Part shown: piece after piece, positions 15,230 through 25,600 of the stretch | Position numbering within the stretch: position 1 is the first letter of the stretch | How the letters are laid out: each line of letters starts with the position of its first letter | Assembly (NCBI RefSeq): GCF_001983935.1 | Contig: NZ_CP017641.1 | Location: 3,348,001-3,412,000, forward strand | Reading direction: 5' to 3' | Source: Fuerstiella marisgermanici | Lineage (GTDB): Bacteria > Planctomycetota > Planctomycetia > Planctomycetales > Planctomycetaceae | Length of the DNA: 64,000 nucleotides | Notes under the pieces: model-generated | What the model was told of the DNA's origin: nothing | What the model saw: the letters and a program-made list of their open reading frames with translations, nothing else | The model's database searches: none | Program-made: the position numbers and the translations under genes

Positions 15230-16885
15230 ATGCCCTTGGTGAAATTCTTCGCTGCAGTCCTTGCTTTGGCTACGCTGCCGACTGATGCGGCAGAAATCCG
15301 AGTTGTGCCCACCTTTGAATGCGCGGGTCTGTATTGGAAAGCATCCGGCGGCGCGGACGATGTCAAATGCGACGTGCGGTACCGTGAATTGTCCGCAGCA
15401 TAATGGAAAACCGGTTTCCCACTGTGGTTTGACGGGCGTGAGCATGAAAGGGGCGGTGAGTACCGCGGCAGCATTGTTCACTTAAAGCCCGGAACGTCCT
15501 ACGAAGTTGAGCTCCGCGCAGGATCAGAGACTTCGCGGACGACTTTCGAAACCTGGTCTGAGAAGTTTTCAGTCGGCGAAACGCGCACCGTCCCAGCCGA
15601 ATCACAACATCCGCTGGTCATTCGCGATTCCGGTTCCGCCGACGGTTACCTCGTTTTTCAACCGGGCAAAGACCCCTCGGCAACGATTGATGTCAGAAAC
15701 CAGGCCGCGAACTGCATCCGCATTGAAGACGCCTCCCACATTATCATTCGCGGCCTCAACTTGCGGAATGCGGCAACTCATGCCATCGAACTTGTTGGCG
15801 ACGTTCATGACATTGTCATCGAAGATTGCGACATCAGTGGTTGGGGGCGAATTGAAGCGGATGGTTGGGGCCGCAATTGTGACTCCGCCGTGTTCTCACG
15901 CAGCCGATCCGCCACGAGAATCATCGTTCAGAATAACCAAATCCATCATCCGCGAGGTGACTCCAACAATTGGACCGAACACCGTCCCACGCAGCGTGAT
16001 CCTGCGAACCACCACCCCATCGGACCGCAAGCAATCTTTTTTGCCGAGAGCCTGGGCAATCATGTCATCCGCCACAACACGGTCTATTCCGACGACGACC
16101 ACCAGTTCAACGACATTTTTGGCGCTGCCGAAAACTACAGTACCAAAGGGTTTCCCAACTGCGATTCAGACATCTATGGCAACCGGCTGAGCCATTGCTG
16201 GGACGACGCTATCGAATCCGAAGGTGCCAACTGCAACGTCCGGATTTGGGGAAATCACACCGACAAGACAATGGTTCACGTCGCCACGGCAACCACATCC
16301 GTCGGTCCGCTTTACATTTGGCGTAACGTCGCTGGCGAGACACGCCAAAGTCATGGAGCTGACTCAGACAACATGAAGCGCGGCGGGTTTCTGAAGACCA
16401 GCGACCGAATGGGTGGTGGCAGGATCTATCTGTTTCACAACACTCTGCTGCAGCCAAAGCCACCGCAGGGATTTCGAAACACTCTGGGAGCACAAATCGG
16501 GATGGGGCACGGCGGTGCGATGAGTAACACTGTCAGCCGCAACAACATCTTTCACACGTCGGCACGCGGTGGACCATTCAACGACCGAACCAACGATCCG
16601 TCGGGAGACTACGACTACGATCTCTACAACGGGCGGCTGCTGATTTCGTCGCACGAGCAACATGGAATTCCTGGCGTTCCGACCTATGCCCCACTTGCGG
16701 ACCGTTCAGAAACTAAACTGCCGTTCGTGCTGTCCGCATCAAGTCCCGGCGTCGACGCTGGCGTAGAGTTACCGAACTTCAACGACGGCTATACCGGCAA
16801 AGCCCCAGACATCGGCGCCCACGAACGCGGCTTGCCCATTCCAACATTCGGCGCAATGTGGATACCGTCACCGGCACGGCGATAG
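15230..16885 (+). pseudogene. Secreted parallel beta-helix protein with one in-frame TAA
   Basis: Translation from 15230 gives a signal peptide (MPLVKFFAAVLALATLPTDA) and then a frame that stays open to 16885 apart from a single TAA at 15401-15403. Around the stop the protein reads VRYRELSAA*WKTGFPLWFD, and coding character is the same on both sides, so the stop looks like a recent nonsense change (Gln CAA to TAA would be the simplest). The body has right-handed beta-helix repeats (HIIIRGLNLRNA, DIVIEDCDISGWG, TRIIVQNNQI, NHVIRHNTVY) and a DIGAHERG ending seen in secreted planctomycete beta-helix proteins. Such proteins are often polysaccharide lyases or binding proteins. A sequencing error or stop readthrough cannot be excluded from sequence alone. 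Confidence 0.82.
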
Positions 16886-17144
16886 GCGGCTTCGCCGAGG
16901 CCCGTCTGAGGTGGATATGCTGCTCTCTGCAACTGTGAACAGACTGGCGGGCAAGGTAGACTCGGCTTGCCCCTTCTGTTTCCATCTGGATTCAGAGAAC
17001 CAAACAACTGCGGGCGTCTCAATTGCTTAGAAAGCCAGTAGCCTTCCTTACCCGCGCTGGATCAAGTGAATGGAACGGGACCGCACCTCATCTTTTCCAG
17101 ATTCCGGACAAGTACATCCTTCCCGCAATGTGAAAGTCGAGCAA

Positions 17145-18404
17145 ATGGACCGAAGGCAATTCCTCGCAGCGTCACCGATTGTGATCGGTGCTGGTGCGTC
17201 TGTCGCTTCCGCACAGGATTATTCTGACTACACCAAAGATCCGCGGCCCGATGTTCCGGAAGGTACTTGCACGGCGGGGTCTCTGGACGGCGAAGTCTTC
17301 GCGGGGCCGCCGGTTGTGTCCGGGCCGGGATCAGACTGTGTGTTTATCCTTCAGCCGCTGCAACGCACAGCGACCGGCCATCTGGAATACGCCGTTGAAG
17401 ATGGGGAATGGAACCGAGTCGAAGCGTTGCACGCCGGCATGCGTCCGATGTCTGAGCATGTGCTGAAGTTTCGCTTGCCTTTGCTGCCGGCGGGGAAGCG
17501 GATTCGCTATCGCGTCGTCGCGCATACGATTGGCTGGATAAAGGTTCGACAGTTTTATCACGGCGTAATGCAGGCCGGAAAACCTCAGACGAGTTCAGAA
17601 CGAGCATTCAATTCTCTGAACCCGGCCGCAGAATCAACAAGCTTCGCGGTGTGGAATGACACCCACGAAAACGACGAAACGATCGCAGCGTTGCAGAAGC
17701 AGACAACGGAACTGAAACCGGACTTCCTGCTGTGGAATGGCGATCAATCCAACGATTGTCACTTCGAGCGCGATATGTCAGGACAGTTCCTGACTCCTTC
17801 AGGCCTCGCAATCGCAGACCAAAGGCCGCTCGCCTACGTGCGTGGCAACCACGAATGCCGTGGCCCCGCCGCATGGTCGTTGCCGGAATTCACAGGTTCG
17901 CAGAACGATGAATTCTACTACGGCTTCCGCAGTGGACCGATTGCGGCGTTGGTTATGGATACGGGCGAAGACAAAGCGGACAGTCACCAGGCCTTCGGTG
18001 GCACAGCGGCGTACGCAAACATGCAGCAGGCACAGGCCGAGTGGCTCAAGCAGATCGTGAAAGAAGACTGGTTCAAATCGGCGCCGCATAAGATTCTGTT
18101 CTGTCATATTCCGTTGTGGATCAGGCGGCAGAAGCCCGGTGTATTTGGGGGCCATAGTCTGTGTCGAAAGCTTTGGTCACCAACATTGATTGATGCCGGA
18201 ATCAAGTTGGTGATTTCGGGGCACACCCACACGCACCATTGGATGCCGATTCGTGACGATCAACCCGTCGCACAACTCATCGGCGGCGGACCAAATCCTG
18301 CATCAGCCACTCTGATTCATGGGACAGCCGACGCCAAAGAAATTAGACTCCGAGTGTTAAAACTGGATGGGACCTCCGCAGCCGATATCCGTTTGCCCGC
18401 GTAA
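17145..18404 (+). CDS. Tat-exported calcineurin-like metallophosphoesterase
   Basis: The start at 17145 (MDRRQFLAASPIVIGAGASVASAQ) gives a twin-arginine-type signal, so the folded, metal-loaded enzyme is probably exported by Tat. The metallophosphoesterase motifs appear in order: the D-x-H in WNDTHEND, GDQSND, GNHE in YVRGNHECRG, and GHTHTHHW near the C-terminus. An N-terminal Ig-like region (about 30-160) precedes the catalytic domain. It would hydrolyse a phosphomonoester or phosphodiester in the periplasm; the substrate is unknown. The next gene begins 14 bases after its stop, so the two form a likely operon. Confidence 0.85.
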   Translation: MDRRQFLAASPIVIGAGASVASAQDYSDYTKDPRPDVPEGTCTAGSLDGEVFAGPPVVSGPGSDCVFILQPLQRTATGHLEYAVEDGEWNRVEALHAGMRPMSEHVLKFRLPLLPAGKRIRYRVVAHTIGWIKVRQFYHGVMQAGKPQTSSERAFNSLNPAAESTSFAVWNDTHENDETIAALQKQTTELKPDFLLWNGDQSNDCHFERDMSGQFLTPSGLAIADQRPLAYVRGNHECRGPAAWSLPEFTGSQNDEFYYGFRSGPIAALVMDTGEDKADSHQAFGGTAAYANMQQAQAEWLKQIVKEDWFKSAPHKILFCHIPLWIRRQKPGVFGGHSLCRKLWSPTLIDAGIKLVISGHTHTHHWMPIRDDQPVAQLIGGGPNPASATLIHGTADAKEIRLRVLKLDGTSAADIRLPA

Positions 18405-18418
18405 TTGGATAGCCACCT

Positions 18419-19279
18419 ATGATGACTATAAGAAATCTCGTATCGCATTGGCCAAAATTGGTCACGTCACTGTTGTTATGCCTGTTTGTGCAGAGCAGTT
18501 GCCTTGGCGAAACTCATGACATCAAGGTCGCGATCGCGCAGATCCATTGCATTGACAGTGATCGCGACGGCAATCTTGTTCGCATTGAGAGTGCAATCGT
18601 TGATGCCGCGAACCAGGGGGCTCAGATCGTTTGCTTTCCGGAAACATCGCTCTATGGCTGGGTGAATCCGGAAGCTCATACGCTTGCCCAGCCCATTCCG
18701 GGTAAGGACTTCGAAGCTCTCGCCGCGTTGGCGAAACGATACAAGGTGTATCTATCGATTGGGTTGGCAGAGAAGGAGGCCGACCGGACCTTCGACGCTG
18801 CAGTCTTGATTGATGACGGCGGAAAACTGCTTATCAAACATCGCAAGATCAACACGCTCACGCATCTAATGTCGCCGCCTTACACTCGGGGCAGTGAAGT
18901 CAAGACGGTGGAGACGAAATTTGGTCGAATCGGACTACTGATTTGTGCGGATACCTTTGAGGCGTCAGTCGTCGATCGGATGCAACAACAGCGACCAGAA
19001 CTTTTGCTGGTGCCCTACGGCTGGGCTGCCAACAAACAGGATTGGCCCAAGCATGGGCTCAGTCTGAAAGCCACCATCGCATCCGCCGCGAAGAAGATCG
19101 GTTGCCCAATTGTCGGCACTAACCTTGTTGGCTGCATCAGCCAAGGGCCATGGCAAGGCATGATTTATGGCGGTCAAAGTTACGCTACGGACCAGGCCGG
19201 TGACGTGATCGCTCAAGGAAAAGATCGTGACCGTGACATTGTCGTTTTTTCCGTCACGGTAACAACAACGCCGCGATAG
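18419..19279 (+). CDS. Secreted carbon-nitrogen hydrolase (nitrilase superfamily)
   Basis: A 286-residue protein with an N-terminal hydrophobic segment (LVTSLLLCLFVQSSCLG) that should export it; a Cys in this segment could make it a lipoprotein. The nitrilase catalytic set is visible: Glu in VCFPETSLYG, Lys in LIKHRKINT, Cys in LLICADTFEAS. These enzymes hydrolyse amides, carbamoyl groups or nitriles; most homologues are cytoplasmic, so the leader is unusual. It is 14 bases behind the phosphoesterase. The ATG at 18422 is an equally good start. The substrate cannot be told. Confidence 0.84.
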   Translation: MMTIRNLVSHWPKLVTSLLLCLFVQSSCLGETHDIKVAIAQIHCIDSDRDGNLVRIESAIVDAANQGAQIVCFPETSLYGWVNPEAHTLAQPIPGKDFEALAALAKRYKVYLSIGLAEKEADRTFDAAVLIDDGGKLLIKHRKINTLTHLMSPPYTRGSEVKTVETKFGRIGLLICADTFEASVVDRMQQQRPELLLVPYGWAANKQDWPKHGLSLKATIASAAKKIGCPIVGTNLVGCISQGPWQGMIYGGQSYATDQAGDVIAQGKDRDRDIVVFSVTVTTTPR

Positions 19280-19392
19280 CCGAGACATTGTCGCAGTCGA
19301 TCGCTGACGCTGTTTGTTGCACTCAACCTTCGCAAGTGACGCGGAGCGATGGCGATGGCCGGAATCCAGGACGTTGCACTGCGAAGCGGTTT

Positions 19393-20748
19393 CTATTGTG
19401 TTACACCGAAGGGCAGGTCATCTTCCGTGACGGTTCGAACTGCCAGGTCTCCATAGACGGCTCGCCAGGTCTCGCCGATTCGTGTTTGATACCAGCAAAC
19501 GAGACTGTCTGCCTGGCCGAATTTCACGCCGGAGCCGACGTAGCGAAAACTATCCGGCACGACGTTGTCACTAATGAAGCGTTTCAGTGCAGGTTGATAG
19601 ATTTGCCGGTAGCGGATCTTGTCAATCACCGCGATCAATGCATTTGCTTCCTTGCTACGAGCGTTCTCATCGGCAGTCCACTCCAGATTCAACTTTTTTT
19701 CGTCATAAAGCGCGAATGGAGAATCTGCAAACTGACCATCATGAAAACGCACCGCCGCCTTCAGAAATGCAAGCATTTCCTCTTCAGTCACAGTAGGATG
19801 TGCAATGGTTTCAAGTTCAAATCCCTGCGGAACATCCAGGCTGAAATCCGCATTCTGCAACCGTGGTGCAAGGTTGATTTCATGCGTTAAGGCCGCAATT
19901 GGTTCAATGCGATACCACGCCTTTCCAGATTTCTGAACCTGGCTTTCAAGTTCCGCCCTGGTAGACGAAGGGTCATTCGGCCCCCAGATGCCGACCAGCT
20001 GCTTTGTGTTCCGGTCAAGATACAGTTCGTGTTGACTTGATTTTCCGCGTTCAACATCCTGCGTGACCACGCGAACAACGTTCGCTTTCAGGTTGTCAAT
20101 TTCGGCCTCACCTCCGAGCGAAATCGACTTAACTCGCGTGCTGTCATTCAGGTTCCTCTTCCTCAACTCGTCACCCACCCATGCAAACGGACCTCGGGGG
20201 TCGTGGTGGTGGTCGGAAGTTTTTAGGATCGCCTTCTTCTCTTTCATTAGCAGTTCCAATGTTCGATTCACGCTGTAGTCAGTAATGTGAATGGAAATGA
20301 CTTCGCCTGCAGAATTCATTCTTGTTTCGCGCAACTGATTCGGATGCCGATACGCCCACTGTTGACGTTCTTTTTTAATCCAACTTTCCTTTCCATCCTT
20401 GCTGGAAATGCGGGTGTAAAAGGTGGTTGCCCAACTGATTTCACGAACGCGATCAACACCGGGAATCTCCTCGGCAAACAAAACTGACGACGGGGAATTT
20501 CCGCCGTAATTCAGCCAGGTCATAATCCCTGTCATTAACAAAGCGGCTGTTGTTAGTTTCATGATGGTCACTATTGGTCTCCGTCTTGTTGAGGTTTCGT
20601 CGCGTGCCAGTGAATGAATTGTGGGCTTGCACTGCAGAGCACGCACTGCTTCCGGGTAGTTGTCACACCACGCATTAAAGTTGGGTTCGGCGGGCGTCCC
20701 GAGTTTTGAACGCAGACGCTCTTCCCATTCTCCATCGTGTACGGTCAT
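19393..20748 (-). CDS. Membrane-anchored protein, probable partner of the ECF sigma factor
   Basis: A 451-residue protein whose start overlaps the sigma factor stop by 4 bases (ATGA at 20745-20748), a strong sign of co-regulation. Residues 1-55 are a short cytoplasmic segment (WEERLRSKL, FNAWCDNYPEAVRAL) like the N-terminal tails of planctomycete proteins that follow ECF genes. One membrane segment lies at about 62-80 (MKLTTAALLMTGIMTWL). The remainder is extracytoplasmic with no motif I can name; its middle (QWAYRHPNQLRETRMNSAG through YLDRNTKQLVGIWG) resembles the LolA-like lipoprotein-sorting fold that often follows such anchors. I infer an anti-sigma or envelope-sensing role without direct proof. 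Confidence 0.7.
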   Translation of the reverse strand: MTVHDGEWEERLRSKLGTPAEPNFNAWCDNYPEAVRALQCKPTIHSLARDETSTRRRPIVTIMKLTTAALLMTGIMTWLNYGGNSPSSVLFAEEIPGVDRVREISWATTFYTRISSKDGKESWIKKERQQWAYRHPNQLRETRMNSAGEVISIHITDYSVNRTLELLMKEKKAILKTSDHHHDPRGPFAWVGDELRKRNLNDSTRVKSISLGGEAEIDNLKANVVRVVTQDVERGKSSQHELYLDRNTKQLVGIWGPNDPSSTRAELESQVQKSGKAWYRIEPIAALTHEINLAPRLQNADFSLDVPQGFELETIAHPTVTEEEMLAFLKAAVRFHDGQFADSPFALYDEKKLNLEWTADENARSKEANALIAVIDKIRYRQIYQPALKRFISDNVVPDSFRYVGSGVKFGQADSLVCWYQTRIGETWRAVYGDLAVRTVTEDDLPFGVTQ

Positions 20749-21320
20749 TTCAATTTCCTCGGCTTTCGAGTTTGAATGGCTGTTTCGGCTGTCTCTTCGT
20801 CCGGGGCAAGGATGACAGACAACTTGGCGCGGGCCCTTTGAAGACGGCCGTGAATCGCTTGAGGTGTAAGTTCGAGAACGTTGGCGATTTCGATGTAAGT
20901 CAAGCCGCTGAAGTAGTGCAGCAAAACGATCTCTCGAGATGTGCCGTCAATAAGTGCCAGTGCTTCAGCAACATCCTGCTTCAGGCTCGCACCATTGGCG
21001 GGTGCCTGACAGTCAGCCAATAGCGACTCATGTGTCGGTTGACCGTTCGCCACCCGGTATGCCGTTCGTCGACAAATTGTCGCCAACCACTGTGGAAACC
21101 GATTCTTGTCCTGCAACTTCGCCAGCGATTGGCAGGCGGTTGAAAAAGCCTCCTGCGCGACATCTTCCGCCAGATGGGCGTCCATGACCCGACTTCGTGC
21201 GATCCCAACCGCCATTCGATAATGACGTTCGTACAATCGCCCAAAACTGGCCAGGTCTCCCTGCTGAGCAGCTTCAACAAGTTGACTATTAGATAGCTGC
21301 GAGATGTGATCGAGCTCCAC
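20745..21320 (-). CDS. ECF-type RNA polymerase sigma factor
   Basis: A 191-residue sigma-70 family factor. Region 2 is seen in LASFGRLYERHYRMAVGIAR through HLAEDVAQEAFSTACQSL (the DVAQEAF motif) and RFPQWLATICRRTAYRV. Region 4 is seen in IDGTSREIVLLHYFSGLTY followed by IEIANVLELTPQAIHGRLQRARAKL, a helix-turn-helix for the -35 element. The length fits extracytoplasmic-function factors. It is translationally coupled to the membrane protein downstream. Its target promoter cannot be identified here. Confidence 0.93.
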   Translation of the reverse strand: MELDHISQLSNSQLVEAAQQGDLASFGRLYERHYRMAVGIARSRVMDAHLAEDVAQEAFSTACQSLAKLQDKNRFPQWLATICRRTAYRVANGQPTHESLLADCQAPANGASLKQDVAEALALIDGTSREIVLLHYFSGLTYIEIANVLELTPQAIHGRLQRARAKLSVILAPDEETAETAIQTRKPRKLK

Positions 21321-21538
21321 AAGTGGGCAAACTGTTGCGTGTCATCAAACTAGTGTCATTCCAACGACGAAAATGAGCGCAAGAAAGTGGTCTTTTTGGC
21401 ACAGTAGCGTCTGATGCACACGAATGTCGGAAAACTGCGGCGCCACACCGTTCTTTGGCAACCCCACCAACAACGATGTGGCGACGAATCGACCAGCCAA
21501 TCAGCGAACCCATTGATAGCCACCACGGACAGTTCGAA

Positions 21539-22561
21539 ATGAGAAGCCTCTTCATTCTGGTGGCAATTTCAGTATTTGCCATCTCCAGCGAACAATCGAA
21601 TGCCCAACAGTAACCGACGACAGCCGCAGCGATTAAAGGCGCTCTCTCTGCGACGGATCAAGTTCGACTCGCGAAGTTATTGGAGCAATCAAAGGGCAAC
21701 TTTGTTATTCCGGCGGGCACGTATGAGTTCGGCGGGACGCTTGAAGTCGATCTCACCAAATTCGGCGCGTTGTCGTTGCGAACTGACGGGCCGGTGACGA
21801 TCAAGATGAAAGCGGCTGGCCCCGCGATTCGCATCACGGGGAGCCTTATTGGTCGAGCTCACCCCGAACAGATCAAGGAACACACCTGGCTGGAACGCTT
21901 GCCGTTGATCGACGGCATTGAAGGGAAAAGTATTCGGGACATCACGGCAACGCATCGGCAAGTTGAACCGATTGTAGATAGCCTCAAAGGCTCGATGCGA
22001 AAAGAATGGCGATGGCTGCGTGACAACAGGGACGGATGGAAGCTAACCAACCGAGGTCTGCAGGTGCTGATCGAACCGGGCAACGTGTGGGGCAAGGACA
22101 ACAATGCGAAGAATGTCCTGCTGCACCCGATTCCCGATGCGTGGCAGGAATCGGCCGACGTCAGCGTCCAACTGGAACAGCACCCGAAGAAGCGCTGGGA
22201 ACAAACGAATCTGGTTTGGTACTACAGCGATTCGATGGGGGTGAAGATTGGGTTGGAACTGGAACATGGCAAAACTAACATCGTGGTGGGGCACGAATCC
22301 GGCGATCGCACTCGCACCATCGCTATCGTCCCCTATCCCGACAAAACGGTACAGCTACGTTTCGTAGTGGAAGGCTTGAAACTTCGCGGTTTCTATCGCA
22401 AGCCCGGCGCGACGGACTGGACAGAGCTTGGGACCACCAACCTTCCGGCCGATTCAGCAACGCCTCCACCAAAAGTCAGTCTGCAATTCTACTTGGGCGA
22501 AGCGAACTCCAATCGCTGGGCGACCGTCAGCAACTTCAAGATGCTTCAGACCGCTCGTTGA
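21539..22561 (+). pseudogene. Beta-helix N-terminus joined to a DUF1349 domain, broken by TAA after the signal peptide
   Basis: From the ATG at 21539 the frame encodes a signal peptide (MRSLFILVAISVFAISSEQS, then NAQQ), hits TAA at 21611-21613, and then stays open to 22561. After the stop come AAIKGALSATDQVRLAKLLE and GNFVIPAGTYEFGGTLEV, typical of the first turn of a pectate-lyase-like beta-helix. At LPLIDGIEG this ends abruptly and the sequence becomes a concanavalin-like DUF1349 domain (WRWLRDNRDGWKLTNRGLQV to NFKMLQTAR). The central beta-helix coils are missing, so a large internal deletion or a gene fusion is likely. A TTG at 21680 could restart translation without the signal peptide. 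Confidence 0.75.
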
Positions 22562-22645
22562 TCATATGCGACCGTGGTTGAGCAATTGAACGGGCTTCCA
22601 CTATGAACGGCGTGAGCATAATGGAACGCCGTTTCCATGAGACAC

Positions 22646-25600
22646 CTATTTACGAGACACCTTTAGCAGCGCTCCGGTGCCGCCTTGAAACTTCTTGTCC
22701 ACCACCCATGCGTTGCGCAGTAAGACGTACAGGCTGCCGTCTACGCCAAACCGAATGTCCACAGGACGACGAACGCCGGCCAGTAAATCGTGAGATTTCT
22801 CAGGTGACTCGGGATCGATGTACTTCACCCATCCCCGAACGAAGTCTGCAAAAAAGTATTTACTGCGATACTGCTCGGGCCAGTTGCTTGAAGAGCTACA
22901 AAAGTCACCGCCGTTAATGGAACTCTGCGGATAGATGTGAATTGGACCAGTGATGCCTTCCTGATCAGTCGGGCCGTGGTCGATATCGGGCCAGCCATAG
23001 TTCGCTCCGGCAATGCCTCGGTTGATTTCTTCAAACTTACCGCCGACGTCGTTGATGAACATCACACCCGATTCACTGAAGCCGAAGGTAAACGGATTAC
23101 GGCACCCCATTGCCCAAATGGCTTGATACCTGCCTTGGGTTTTGTTGATGAATGGGTTGTCTTTCGGAATGGAACCATCCGAATTCAGTCGCAGGATTTT
23201 TCCCTGAAACGCATCCATCCGTTGCGAGGGCTCTCCGGCCGTTTGTTCGCCAAGGCCCACATACAGCTTTCCGTCCGAGCCAAAGTGAATGCCTCCGCCC
23301 TGATGGCCGGCCGGCACTTTGCCACCAAACTTGCTTTGGTCATCGCCGCGAAACAGGATCTCTTCACTTCCAGGGACAGCCACATCGCCGTCCGCGCGGA
23401 ACCGGCTGATACGATGGTGCGTGTGCGGTTTATCCGTGACATAGACGACGTAGACGTACGGATCAGTCGGGAATTTTGGCGACACTGTTACGCCGATGAG
23501 TCCGCGTTCCCAGTTCATTTCGACGGGAACTGTGACGAAGGGTTGCGGTAGCAAGCCACTGATTCCGACCGAGCGGTCATCGCTTGCGGATGCGGCGATC
23601 TCAGTACCATCCTTGATGATACGCAGCGTTCCGCCCTGTTCGCATATGAAAATGCGACCGTCCGGTGCGACCTCCATCGCGACAGCACCGGAAAGTCCGG
23701 TCGCAATCGTTGTCAACTGGAAACCGTCGGCCAGTTTTAGTGGCCCGGAGACTCCACTGCCCGGCTTGCCGCTGCCTCGGCCCAGTGTTTCAAGATAGGT
23801 GACAAGATCGACGAATTCCTGGCGGCTTAGAGACTTCTGCAATCCCGCTGGCATGATCGACGTCTTCGAGACTTTCGTTTCTTCGATGTCTGCTTTGGCG
23901 ATGCGGATGCGTTTGTTGTTCGAATCCAGCAACGTGATGTGAGTGTTGTCGCTTTCCCGGGCGACACCGCTCGTGGCTTTACCATCGCTGGTGAGCACGG
24001 TCGTTGTTTCGTATCCGTAGCCAATTTGTCGTGACGGGTACAGCAGCGCATCGATCAAATGCGGGCGGTCGTATTTGTTCCCGACGCTGGTCAGGTCGGG
24101 GCCCACTTGCCCACCTTTTTTGTCAATGCGATGGCAAACGGAACACTTGGTCCGCTGATCAGTGAATAGTTTTGCGCCGGCTGCGGCGTCTCCTTTTTGA
24201 GTCAAAGCGAACGACACAAGGTTGGCGGTCTTTACGGAGTCGGCGGCGGCTGTGGCAGCGGAAATCGTGCCGCTGTTCTTTTCCACAAACGGACCGACAG
24301 CGGAGTGCTGCGTCGATTCCACAAAGCCAATCGTAAAGCTCTGCGGAACTGTGTTCAGGTGCTTCTGCATACCGGATCTCCCGAACCCAAACACGGTCAT
24401 CTGTTTATCCATTTGGTAGAAATGATCCGGGTGAGAATCACCTTCCGCATGACTTAGCACCAACATCCGCTCGGAATTCTCATCGCCGAATGCAATCCAC
24501 TCGGTACCAGCCGTTTCAGTCAGATCGGCGTCATGTTTCTCCGCCATCGGGCGTTTCTTCTTGTCTGCGGCGGTCATCCACCAGTCGGAATCGTCGTACT
24601 GTCCGCCGGGCGTGCCTTCGTACAGTACCCAATAGTTATGTCCGTCAGGCTTCTTTGTCATCGTGAAAGTACAGGCGGTCGGTGTAAACGTGTAACGGCC
24701 TGCCCATAAGCCGTTGTCCGATTCCGCTGAAATGACAATCCGGTCATGCGCCCTTTGAATGACTTTCGTCACACATGGATCTGTGCCCGAATTGCGAGCA
24801 TGAAAGTAACTGCCCGCTTCCTTAAACACAGCATTTGGAAAACCTCGGTACTCACCCGCGGCACCGGAACCGCGTTTCGAATGAAAACTGAGCCAGTCCT
24901 TGCCATCGCGATCAATCATGCTGGCCAGGCCAGCTCCAACCTTATCCAGGTAGTACGTCGCGGCTGGTGTTTTGATGCGGTAGCAATTCAGCGAATGGAG
25001 TTCAACATCGTCGATTGAGAGTTGCTCGGCAGGTTCCACGGAATTTTGCTCACCAGCCGTGGCAACGGCCTGGCTGCGATATCTGATCATCAACGCAGGT
25101 CCAGGCAGCATGACCTCAATACCGTGATGCGTGGTGTCGGATCGCAAAACGATCTTGTTCTTTCCGCGACGCAATAGCTTTGGATCAACGGCGATACGCG
25201 AGTAAACTGTTTTGTGGTCGCTGCCCTCTGCGACCGGGAAGTGTTTCCCATTCAATGTAAAGTACTCACTAACTTCCCCAGCGCCGCCAGTCCAGGTGAC
25301 AACATTCAGTTCGGCGGACGTGATTTCACTCGGATCAACATCAATGTCGATAGTGCATTCCTTTGCCTGGTTGTCCCGCGACCAAAACGGATGCGGAAGG
25401 TCGTCAGAAGTAAAAAGACGAACCTTCTCGTTATCACGTGGCTCAATGGAGAAGCTGCCGCTCGTCGGCGTGCGATATCGAAGATTGGCAGCATCCTTAA
25501 GTTCAACGATTGCACAAAAAGTGACTCGGTTTTGTGCAGGCAGCATGGCTGTTGAGAAAGTCGTCGACCAACCGTCACCGTTTTGAATCATCCGGTGCTG

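Noticed and set aside
19288-19890. A 200-codon plus-strand frame opposite the ECF-partner gene
   Set aside because: It is antisense to a well-supported minus-strand gene coupled to the sigma factor, and has no recognisable domain or signal.
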